From: Membranipora membranacea
Taxonomy: Eukaryota; Bryozoa; Gymnolaemata; Cheilostomatida; Membraniporidae
NCBI GenBank assembly: GCA_914767715.1
Contig: OU612073.1
Coordinates: 21,886,001-21,950,000 of the forward strand
Length of the DNA: 64,000 bases
Direction of reading: 5' to 3'
Shown here: positions 46,172 to 57,500 of the stretch, piece after piece
How the letters are laid out: the number at the start of each line of letters is the position of its first letter
How positions within the stretch are numbered: the first letter of the stretch is position 1
Notes under the pieces: model-generated
Seen by the model: only the letters and a program-made list of their open reading frames with translations
The model's database searches: none
Told to the model about the DNA's origin: nothing
Program-made: the position numbers and the translations under genes

Positions 46172-47887
46172 AGATAATATATGCAATTAGCAACCCGGGT
46201 GTTTACACATCGATAGTTAACCTGATATCTTACAAGTGGTGACGTTAGGTGATTATCATTGTAGTAGCAAAAAAGTCATCGGAGAACATAGGAAGACATC
46301 TGTGAAAACATGTAGATCAGTCTATTGGTGATCAAGTCCTTCATAGCGGAACCGTATACAATAGAGCATAGCCACCCACTTTGACACCAAAGATCATTTT
46401 TGGGGAAAGGCAGGGTGGTCCTTGTCACAACAATTCATAGGAGTGTTTTTGGTTTTTCTATCTGCTCTATTGAAGTGCAAATGAACTAATTATAACTTAT
46501 AATATCTAAGCACATAGTCAAGATTACGTGATGAGACTGAGTAATTATAATATTTATTTTCATAAGCCACACAATAGTCATATTGATCAGCCTGTATAAA
46601 AGCACAAGTGAGTCCAACAATGTAGTTGGTAGATATTTATAAAACAATTCATTGTTTCAGGTATTGATAGTGTAGACGCGTAATATCAGCCAATGTTTTA
46701 CTAAAACCAGGGGTAGTTTATAAGCATACATACATCTGTAACTTTGTATTTAGCAAGATTAAACCTTGATTCACTGTGGTGTTTATGAAATAAAACTGAC
46801 CTACATTAGATGAGTTGAATTTTGGCAGGAGGAAAAGTTTGACATTTCACAATCTGAACTGTATCGATAGACTACATTTCCTTTGAAATGCTCTCTATCG
46901 TTTCTACGAAGGTACCAGCTTTGATGGCTGTGTCTTTCGGCTCAAAGACACAATTTATGTTGATTGGAGAGTCTGTTGTGACCTTCTGAACAAGATGGAC
47001 TAGAATCTATCGATCATGAGGCAGCTTCAGTCCATAGCAAGAGTTATTCTCAGCAATCACAGAACTCCGTAGATGCATCCCTAGAAGAATATATAAAAAT
47101 GCCAACTGTCAGCTGAGCAGTCTGGGGCAACTTATCACCGGTTGTCCCCTCATTGAACATACATGTCAAAGAGAGAACAACTCTATGATTTGTCTCAATT
47201 TGAAGTGAAAAAAGCAGGGAACAGGGAGGGTATCCCACCCGTCCTCCCTGCCGAAAAGGAGACTCCATGATGAGACAGAAACAAACAGACCGCAGCTTCT
47301 TCCCTAATGATATTGAAAATGCTTTGACCACCCCCTAGCTAAAAGCTGATGGTTGATCATTGTGCGGGTCTCCAAAGGTCTAATGTTTCAGAATTTATTT
47401 CATATCTTTTACCTACAACTAGGGCATATGCCTCCAATCGGACAAATCATCCTGTCACAGTATCATATGACATAAGGTTATGCTTTAGATACACACAGAC
47501 CATCCTTGGTATTAAATCTAACTGCTAACTGCACTGTAGGTAAGTCTTTTGGACAAGAGCGATCAACTTCTAGCATGTCATGGCAAGATTGGCAGTCTTT
47601 TCTCAAGGTCAGCTTCCAATATTAGAACTGTTTGTTTGACATGCTAGCTTCCTAGTCACTTTTGGTTCCGCACCACATGTATATCTTCCCACTCAGTTGT
47701 GAGATGCCTAGCGATTTTGGAGGTATTGAAACATGTTTTTTATGCACATTATACTCATCAAGCCCAAGGGTCTCGCAGTTATAAAACTGAAATTAAGACA
47801 GGTTATTTGTAAAATAATATTTGCTGCAGCAGGCCTGTATAATGCAAGTCCCTGACCAGCAGTAGTATGACAAAAAATTTGAAAGTG

Positions 47888-49190
47888 GGATTCTGAAGTA
47901 TTGAACAATGATGTGGTTTGATTCAACATATGTCTCAATATATATATATCACTGACCTTATTGTACACAGTTCTTCACCATTATAAATAAACATGCTGCA
48001 TAACATCAGTATACTAAATACTGCAAACGTGACCAAGGAGTCTGGAAATCATCTAAAAAAAAAAGAAATATCAAATTTGTGGGGACGGTGAGATGGTGCG
48101 ATCGGTCAGCGCGCTTGCTATTCACTGCCAGGTGATTGGTGCCGCAGGATTTGTGAGTTCAAATCCCGTTGGGGGAGCTTTCAAGGTTGATTGTTCCAGC
48201 CCCCAGCACCCTCCGGTGTATACCTCTTCTATAATATGGGGAACCATTGTTACTGCCTGTTAAACACATTAATAGTTTGTTTACTCAAACCCTAGAATGT
48301 AAGGAAGGGTAATTTTGTGGCAGCAGGGAGGGTACATGTGATAGTCCGTTACGTTACTCAAAACAAATTTTCAGGCCATGCAATGAGTACTACTGAAGCT
48401 GGATTTTTAGTCACATTGAAGAGCATTTCTAGCACCTTACTTCTTAGGGGTGTATATCCTCTCTACCCAAGAGCACAAAAAAACCGTGTTTGAAGAGGAT
48501 AGCTTCTTTTGAACTACCCAAGAGGAGTTTTAATAAAATGGCTTTGTGGAAATTGGGGTGTGCTAACATAAAGTCACCTCCTAACTAGCATTTTTATTTA
48601 CTTCTCTTGGGTTATTTATGAAGGATGTACACAAATCAATTTTCAAAACTTAGGCGTTGCGCGAAGTGACATTATGAGATCGTACTGTTTTTTTAGCTTG
48701 TCTTCAAAAGCTAATATTTATATGGGTTATAAGGTAGTTTGAGTTTGAAGTACTGAACGATGGTTGGATTTCACACATGCGGCCACGGGATAAGTTAAGT
48801 TTCACATTATACTTCTTTCTGACGGGTATTTCTTACCTGAATGTTATTCATCGCCATAACACATAAACATGCATCATAACATCAGCACACTTATAACTTC
48901 AACCTGAACTGGAAATCTGGGAACAACCTGAAATATAAAATATGTAGGAACCATTGTTACCGTTAGTGGTTTGTTTACGCCAGCCCAACAATGTAAGGGA
49001 CTTGTGTGGGTGGGGAGGGTATAAATCAGATGGATTTACTGTAAGTAGTCTGTAAAATTACTCCACATACAACTGTGTGTGGGGCTTATCAAACTTGCTA
49101 ATTACCAGTATCAATCCTTTTCATAATAGCACACTATGTGATGTGCTCCGTATTTCAGGCTATGCAATCGACACAACAGATCTTCAGAAG
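47888..49190 (+). repeat. Diverged direct duplication, about 0.85-kb period
   Basis: Segments from about 47888 to 48410 and 48740 to 49190 share gaagtattgaacaatg/gaagtactgaacgatg, aaacatg..cataacatcag, ggaaccattgttac, gggagggta and caggc.atgcaat in the same order. The first copy is interrupted by a SINE at 48083-48236. Confidence 0.75.
48083..48236 (+). mobile_element. tRNA-derived SINE inserted in the first duplicate
   Basis: ggtgagatggtgcgatcggt and gagttcaaatcccgt form the A- and B-box regions. Comparison with the second duplicate (tgtaggaaccattgtt) shows that this segment is the inserted part. Confidence 0.7.
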
Positions 49191-51884
49191 TCATGGACCG
49201 GTGGGTAGGGCACTCACTTATTTGAGGTATTTTGGACAATTGCTGTTATAAACTACCTGCTGTCAACCCTCTGTATCAGTCTAATTATGTTGTCAGAAAA
49301 GTCTTGATCATGGGGCAAGAGCTATGATGAACACCTACTCCCACCATGTGATCATTCAGGGATTATGAGGCAACTGAGATAGGTCTAGAACATATCACTC
49401 GCAGCACGTAAGGCCAAAAATTATCAAAATTACCTCAACATAAAGTCTGTTTCCCATGTTTCCCACTCTTTGGATAGTCATGATCACGCATGCAGGATTG
49501 TCCTTGCATGGTATGATGAGAGTAATCGACCTGTTTTCACTCACAGATTGAATTAACTTTTAGTGACACTCAGTTCTACAAGTACCAATAACAAACAAAA
49601 TCAGTGCCAAGCTACTTCAAAAAACGCCTGCGATGGATTTTTTAGGCAAGATACAAACAATTAAACATCGTTGGACAAACTGATCAATGATGAGGATACA
49701 GATATATTAGTTGTTTCGCAATTGATGAATCAAATTGAATTAAGGGAGCTCAATGGGGAAAAAAATGAAAAACTGCTGATTTTTCACATAATATGACACT
49801 AATTACCTTACCACCAAGCAACTCAAGCTTTCTTCACATTATTCGGCAATTTTTTAAGTTTTATGACTAGGTCAACTTACAATGGCTTTTGCTTGTTAGA
49901 CCAATGAACTCCCTCATTGGTTAGACAGGCACACTGTATAGTGTTGAGTACTGCAGACGAAACAGTGGCATTGCCTGTGAGTAACCAGTGAACATCTGAC
50001 ATCTTCGCTACCGCACATCTAAAATGGCAAGTGGTCTTCACCTTCATTTCACTTAATTACTGATGCCAAATTCAATTGTACATGGACAAGCAGTGCAACT
50101 AAATATGCTACTTCGCAGCAATATGTTTAGAGATAATTTTATATTTTCAAGGCAAAGAGCAGCGAGGATGCCGCTTTTTTTTGTAGTGCAAGTATTTCAC
50201 TTAATGGTTATCCATTAAAAAAAAAAGACTATTGGGATTAATGCACTATAAGCTGTCTAATAAATAATTCTGTGAGCCAAAACCAGAGACCTAGGATCTC
50301 CATGACAAATTCATCAGCTTTAATGATGAAAGAGGCGGTAAGTACATTAACACTAAGCTGTTCAGTGTAGGCATATGGCCCAAGTGTCATTTATATTCCA
50401 AACAGTGCACTGTCTAGCATGCTGGTCTATGAAACTTAGTAATAGCATCTGAATGATGTGGAGCACAATTAAGTCAGGTCTAAATGGGTGTACTTACAAC
50501 CTCATGACCTATCTATAGGCGAAAGGGCTCGCACCACCCTCACCCTGCCTGCACTCTCACTGCTCACACATAGCTAGCGTTAAATTCCGTTAAAAGTTAC
50601 CTACTCAATAAGTGTGAGCAGACAACTCAGCAAACAAATCATCTAAAGCATATTTCTACACAGGGTCTGAAATATGATGAAGTAATCTTATGGGAAAAAT
50701 AAAAAGCCCACAGACATCTTTGTCATCTAGACTTGATTTTCCTAAAAGACTAGAGGTAGCCTACTCACACTGATCTTTGTCTCAGTCGCAGTTCTCAATG
50801 AATAGAAATGAGTATGAAGACCACCAATCGCTCTTCTCACAGTAAAACCATCGCCAGTAAGAGAAAAAACCTTTTTTCCTGCAACAAGCAAATATCATGC
50901 ACTTACAGGCCCAGGTAATATCCATACTGTACATTGTTTTTTCTGCATATTCTTTCAATGCAATGTGGGTTGTGATCTTCAGAAGTAATACACTCAGAAG
51001 CAATACTATGGATAAATTGACAAATTTCTAGTAATCTGAATACAACTACATGTACATTTCTAAGAACCACCAAGCCTCACTACTTTCAGCTTTCTAAAGT
51101 GGAGATCATAAGAAGGAGGGGTGTATAGTATATGATTAAGTTAGCTTGAAAAATCTTTTTTTTTCATTTAGCCATATGGCATAAACAAACCAAAGCTCAA
51201 TTTTGGTGTGATATGGAGTGTATTTGTATGCATATAATAACAAAAACTTTTTTATCACACATTCTAATGTAGGCTACAGCAACTGTGCTTGATCAAACCA
51301 GCAAGTAAGCTAGGGGAAAAACATCGGTATTTTGTAGCTGGCAACAGTAGTGTAGTGTTATTATGCCCATACATAGCTATAGGAATTACAGGAGCAAACG
51401 AATTTTGAGAATTCCATCGACCATTGATATTTCTGTGGTCGAGTACAAAATCAATTACGACACGGACAATGCTTAAGGATATGTCCCCATTGATTCCCCA
51501 ACAACCAATGTAAGAGGAATTAACTGAGCGTTAGGCGATCTACTGACCAAGGAAGCCTTTGAAGCACAGCACATGTTGTTTCAAATGAGTACAAATAAAT
51601 GGCAATTTTATATCGAATTAATATTAATTAAAGTCACTCATTGTTGTGCTGTTGTACGGTGAGTGAGTATAATGCAACCACACGCAGGTCCCATGTCCCA
51701 AGGGCCGTAACATCCACACACAACTCATCACAACCCAGGGTTAATGTGTTGTGCGCCATGTGACGCAGGGGGTTGGATCAAGTTGAAGTTAAAAGTTTAG
51801 TTTGAGCGCACCAAACCAACCAAGACCTTGACAAGATGATGGACTTGAGTTCCTACCTAGGCTTATATATATAATGTAAAATAA

Positions 51885-52085
51885 GGCTTGCAAGTAAGTC
51901 CCAGGCCAGGGGCACCATTGGACTATCGGCATCTGGAGAACTTACAAGCATGCAATTGTATACTTCGCCAATCCGATGTCCATCGGCAAAGTTAGCCTGT
52001 CTTGAAAAGCTTTGTTTGAGGGTGGGCGCCGAAAAAAGCTTGTCAAGATAGGCTATGGCAAAGTATACATGCTTATAACCTCCAC
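51885..52085. mobile_element. Degraded palindromic MITE, family B
   Basis: It carries cggcatctggag, ttacaagcatg, tatacttcgccaat, gatgtcc and, in reverse, ggcaaagtatacatgctt, the same blocks as the elements at 52247-52468 and 53377-53468. No clear ends. Confidence 0.6.
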
Positions 52086-52246
52086 ACAGTCACTGATCAT
52101 CACACAATACAGCACTGACTTGAGTAAGTGTAATGTGTTGGTATATAACAGCAGAGTATTGGTTTAGATCAGTGAGTGGGAAGGCTACTAGACTTGTAAC
52201 TAGTAAGCTGAGTAAGTAGTTGTAATAGTACTACCTACAGTAAAGT

Positions 52247-52468
52247 CATAGGCATCTGGAGTTACAATACAAGCATGTATACTTTGCCAATGTCCATGAT
52301 CATGATCATGGACATTGGTCACCCATCCTTCCTAGTCCTTTCCAAGCAAGGTATAGGCCATAGGCATCTGGAGTTACAAGCATGTCCAGTATCAACCATA
52401 CTGGACATGCTTGTAACTCCAGATGCCTATAGGGCCTATGGTAAAGGCATGGGCCCCTGGGACCCATG
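52247..52468. mobile_element. Palindromic MITE, family B, copy 1 (222 bp)
   Basis: It is flanked by the identical 8 bp agtaaagt (52239-52246 and 52469-52476) and runs from cataggcatctgg to gggacccatg. Inside are a perfect 32-bp palindrome (52287-52318, centre catgatcatgatcatg) and a hairpin with two perfect 32-bp arms (52360-52391 and 52399-52430) around a 7-bp loop. Confidence 0.85.
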
Positions 52469-52936
52469 AGTAAAGTAGAAAAAGAAGTGATTAGTTAGTG
52501 AAGTAATGATGATGATTATTATTATCTATCTATACATACATACATACATTACAAACGTTGGAAATATTTAGCTAAATTAGTGAGTGCTACTACTATACAA
52601 GAATGGAAACTGTTACCTGAAACATGCTGAGACTGGAAAGGAAAACACTAAAGCAGTATAGTCTTCATTAGCAGAGTAGAGTATGCAGCTTTACAGAGCT
52701 TCTTCACGAAGAACAACACCAGGCATCAACCAAAATCCTGACCATGTTTTGGATTAGGCAGAAAATGAGATGACTACCCCTGATTGGCTTGGTGGGATTC
52801 AATTAACCAATTAGAATGTGTTTTCCAAATTTCCGCATTTTAGTCAATTCATCGTAAAACTGAGAAACACGCGTGCTAACGCGTACTTTCAAGAGAAATT
52901 CCGCATTTCCGCGTTTTAGTGAACCCCCTGTAGGAA

Positions 52937-53376
52937 TACCTATAGATTTTGACAAGCAAGAAGTGACACATATTGTATGGAATGCATTTAGTGACTCATT
53001 CCTTTCATCATGATTACTCATAGGCCCTAAATTGCACCAACTGCAATAAATACGCAACTTCCTTCAGGTCTCATTTGAATTTTGCATGACTATGCCCTTG
53101 CTGCTTGATATTGAATTTGATTGATTGAAGAAACTTCTGGTTATATAGAAAGTAAAGGTGAGTACTTTATATTATTGCTGGCCTGTGTGTGTGATTGTTG
53201 TAGTAGTGTACTGTAGCAAGGAGGGAGGCGATTCCTGTTACTCCTAATCGAATTGAAGAGTGGCTGTATGTAGCTGGGAAACTACAAGGAACATTTAAAT
53301 TAGTATATAGACAGAGTCTCTCTCTCTCCCACCACCTTCTTCCGATTGCATACTTACCTTACTACTCAGGTATCAT
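52937..53376. other. Intergenic, nothing recognised
   Basis: No coding exon or repeat is supported; a short (TC)n run is seen at 53315-53328. Confidence 0.5.
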
Positions 53377-53468
53377 CATGGGCCCCTGGGACTTGCATGT
53401 CTTTACTTTGCCAATACTTTGATAGTGGACATTGGCAAGTAAAGACATGCAAGTCCCAGGGGCCCATG
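53377..53468. mobile_element. Palindromic MITE, family B, copy 2 (92 bp)
   Basis: The element catgggcccctgggacttgc ... is almost entirely a hairpin (arms of about 37 bp with one extra base, pairing also through ctttacttgccaat). It is flanked by the identical 8 bp ggtatcat (53369-53376 and 53469-53476). Confidence 0.92.
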
Positions 53469-53484
53469 GGTATCATGTAATAGT

Positions 53485-54515
53485 GTTAGTAATTCCTTGT
53501 GCCTAACCTAAGTCAAGCATCAACCACTCCCAAGCTATGTATATCATGCCCAAAAGATACAAGTGGAGTCCATAGTAACCATTGTAGAAGTCAAAGGAGG
53601 CAAGTGTTACAGCAAGGAGTACTAACTGATACTCATTGATTACAGGCTGTTTTAATTGTGGTAGACAAAGTATTCTTTTTACAACACCAGACTCTGCTCA
53701 GAACAACGGTCTCATTACAGAAGAAGTCCAGTCCTGTATGGGCATGCAGCCAGTTTTATGACAAATACCATAGTAGGCGTATACATAAGGTATATGAGAC
53801 ATATTTTACGTAGGCTACTTAGTCCAATCAATCACCTGGGTGTTGAGTGTGGCTTGTGGCAGGTGCTGAAAGATATATGTCTTACAGCACACATGGGACC
53901 CCTACAGCAACAACAACAACAATAATTCTGTATAGCGACAATTTTTAGTGCCCGTTCAGAACAGTACGAGTTTTTGTATTGCTATTTGAGTCTGTCTTGA
54001 CCAGCTCTCGTTAAAGGTGATATGCCTATGCTAAGAACAAGAGACTAGTTGTCATCTCAAAACAACTTAATTTTCCAGTTTTGTGTGCGTATTTATTATC
54101 CCTGTTTCTAAACATATTTAGTCGTAGGTCAGATAATGAGAATTGAAACATGATACTGGACTTGGGTATGCACCACAATGTATATAGAAGTTTACGATTC
54201 TGAGTACTACTTCTATGTCAAAACGAGATGTAGATAAGATATCTATTATATTGTACAGAGAAACATGCCCTTGAAAATAAGGTGTTCGAAAAACATAAAA
54301 TTTAATAGCAAAATTTATGGAGAGCTATAATGAACTCATTTCCATACCGATATATAGACTACTACTTTAGGTAGCACAAGTTGGTGTTGGTAAACTCATA
54401 ACTAGCTAAACTTACTGTAGCTATATTTACTCATATAGGTGTTTAGTAATACTGTAAAGTCCTCTCAATTACCCTCAATCACAATGATTAACTATATTGT
54501 AGTTCTGTTCTACAG
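53485..54515. other. Upstream region of the metallophosphoesterase gene
   Basis: No promoter element or exon is convincing here. The acceptor ttctgttctacag at 54503-54515 implies that an untranslated first exon lies in or before this stretch. Confidence 0.45.
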
Positions 54516-54592
54516 ATTGAACACTTCAGCCGTTCACGAGTATCTAAAACTTTACAGAAACTGTGACAAGACACGTCTGAATTTTCTTCTTC
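54516..54592 (+). other. 5' UTR part of the first coding exon of the MPPED-like gene
   Basis: The exon starts after an acceptor (tacag) at 54511-54515 and carries the start codon at 54593. The frame used by the protein is closed by TGA at 54578; an alternative frame is open here but cannot be spliced in frame to the next exon without a stop. Confidence 0.65.
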
Positions 54593-57500
54593 ATGCTCTC
54601 CAGAATTGGAAGAGGTGAGTTAGAATTCAACAATATACTCGCAGTTATTACACATCAGTAATGTAAACTAGTAATCCTATTACTGGCTCTATTTGGATCA
54701 GCCCTTCAAACACGTCTTAATCCTCCACGTTTCATCTGTGGAAGATTCTTTCAAGTGTGTTATGTATATCGTATTGGTTTGATGATGAGACTCACATGAA
54801 GATATTATGAAGAAAACATGCCAATTCAAGTACATAGTGTTTTGGATTCGCCTTAGGCCTATGCTAATTTTGTAGTGTTCCTCCATTTTTATTATTTAAC
54901 CCAATGAAGAATTTCAGCTTACCTTTGTTCCAAGTTCAAACATTCACCAGCAACCATAATTTTGTATAATTCTCAAAAACAGTGCTCAATAATTATAAGC
55001 GAAACTTTGCTTTTGGTATCATATATTTCTTTGAACAGCCATCCTCAAGGTGCTAGGTTACGGAGAACACACTCCATCAAGAGAGATGGCAGATGACTCA
55101 TATGAATCTCCACATGGGCTGAGGTAGGTTTGGCATGTTCTATGTATGGTTATGTTTTTTGACATTATTGGATTATTTTGAGCATTGAATGTGTTTGTTG
55201 GATCTTCTGGCTCTAGTAGTTCATATCACGTGGTGTAAGGCGAGAAAGTAGATACCCTGCATGTTGCTTACACTTTATTTAATTGATAGAAACTGAAGTT
55301 CAGTGCATAACAGACAGTAAACCTAGTGGTATTTTTAAACCCAGGACAATTATCATTTTCTCACTGAAGAGTCGGACAAGCCTTAACTTAGTAAATTTGC
55401 TGTTCATTTAGATTAGACCCGGACACAAATGAACCGCTGAAATCATATGAGAAGAAGGTTGGGGCGTTCTTTCGAGATCAGCTGAAGAAACTTGAAATAC
55501 CTGATCCTTTTAGACCGATCACTCCAGATAAGGTAAAGAAACTAGATTGTGACAGTCCTCTGGTTTTGTTACTAGATTCCTTTGGCCAGGACCAGTACAT
55601 TGCTATAACAAGCAAATGCAAGAGTTTGTGAAGGGTTATTTATTACACTGTGGATACTCCTATGCTCCAAACATCCTTTGTTGTACAAATACAATCTGAA
55701 AACCGTAATCAAGCTCAACTTTTAGCATTACATTTTGGTGGATACATGTACTAGTAGTATTTGTCATGGTTTACTCGTTAGGTGAGAATCGTTTGCATAT
55801 CAGACACTCATTCAAAGACTAAAAATCTTGAAATACCGCCTGGCGATATTCTGCTTCACAGCGGAGATTTCTCTACAAGGGGAAAACTGGAGGAAATCCA
55901 ACAGTTTGCTGACTTCATGAGTAAGTCATTGTACCTACTAAAGGTTTTCTATCTTCTCTCACTTCACACAAACAAAGTATGATTATGTCAAATTCTTGTT
56001 AATCTAGTAAAGATCAAATAATATTTTAAAATTGTGTCTAAAGCAGAAAGTTGTCCACTCTTTGCAAATCATTCAGTAGGGCAAGCAACTCCACAGTACA
56101 ACCTTTTTTACAACATGTCAATTGTAAATTTAGGAAACCTGATTACCTGATTAATTCATAGACCTAAACCGTGACAGCACACTGCATAAAGCTAAAGTGA
56201 GGCATTCAATTGTGGGTGACGTTACTGCATTGCATAGTGTAATAGCATCACTATCACTGATTTGCAGTCAAGGTTTTTTGTTGATAACTCGATCAATTTT
56301 GATAGGATTTTCAGTTGAAAATTGCTTTGAATTCAGAAGCGTTAGCAATGGATTTTAAAGGGCTTTATATTTTTGAGTTATAAATCAATATCAAAGTATT
56401 TGGGATAAGCTGATTTATCTATTGCAATTTGCGAACTCAAATGGTGATCGGATAGATTGAGTTATCAAAAAATTTGAGTTAACAAAAACCTGGTGTATGG
56501 ACTGCAAGTCAATGAACACACCAATGCTACTACACAATTCAATGTGATAACATCATCCACAATTACGTGGCTGAATGCTAGTGCTTCATATAATGTCCTG
56601 TCTAAGTTTATCTTTCAGTCTATGGATTAATCTAATTTAAATTATAGCGAATTCATATTGCATAGCCTAGCAACTGTGATCAACACTGATTTTCGTCCAA
56701 CCAAGTTATTCCATTCCAACGTCAACAGGTTATAATTATAATTGTTAGCTGTAAACTTTCAGAAACCTTCATCAAATTGATTAATAATTTAACATTCATC
56801 TCGTTTTAGGGAAGCAGCCTCACAAACACAAGGTGATAATTGCCGGTAATCATGAGATAGGTTTTGGAGTATGTGATGGTTATATAGAGCCACTGACGCT
56901 GGAGCGTCTCTGGGGACAATCCGGTGCTCAAACATTCTCCCAAAAGGTAAATACTATTACACATTGATTTTTTTTTTAAAGTAACACCGTTGTCCAGGAA
57001 TGAACTAATTAGGCAACACACCAGATAGCCTTGGATTCCTTATTATGTAACCTGTTCTCTGTCCATAGCACTATGTCGAGCTAAGGTTTGCGACTCACCA
57101 TTGTAGTATTATGATTCAATACAATTCCTCATAATTCCAGATAAAATAAACTTACACAACCCAAACACATTCTCTTTACAGATGAAGGATGTTGGTATTA
57201 ACCACCCTAAAGAACTGCTTAAAGACTTTATCTACCTCAACAATAGCTCGGCTACCGTCTGTGGACTCAAATTTTGGGGTTCACCTTGGTATGTATATAA
57301 TATGTATGTGTATACTTGCGTTAAGGGAATATAAATCACTGTACCACCACTAGTTGTATAAAAAGAGAGGTAGTGCTTGATGGGATAAACAGTAGGAGAT
57401 TTTCAATGTTTCAGATGTCAGTATAATTTGGTAACAACTTCACCAAGGCACCGAATTATGAATTTACAGATTTCTAGTTGAGTATGTATGATAAAGCTAT

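Larger units (their letters stand above)
45623..52927. mobile_element. Candidate 7.3-kb TIR element, 9-bp target duplication, no visible transposase
   Basis: The left end cgggttcactaaaatgcgg and the right end (complement ggggttcactaaaacgcgg) pair over 23 bp with two mismatches. The identical 9 bp ctgtaggaa lies immediately outside both ends (45614-45622 and 52928-52936). Subterminal motifs gactaaaatgcggaaat occur in both orientations near the left end (45691, 45721, 45775, 45795) and once more near the right end (52828), like transposase-binding arrays. A 9-bp duplication points to the Mutator-like group. No frame inside exceeds 100 codons and none resembles a transposase, so it is non-autonomous or decayed, and carries nested repeats. 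Confidence 0.7.
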
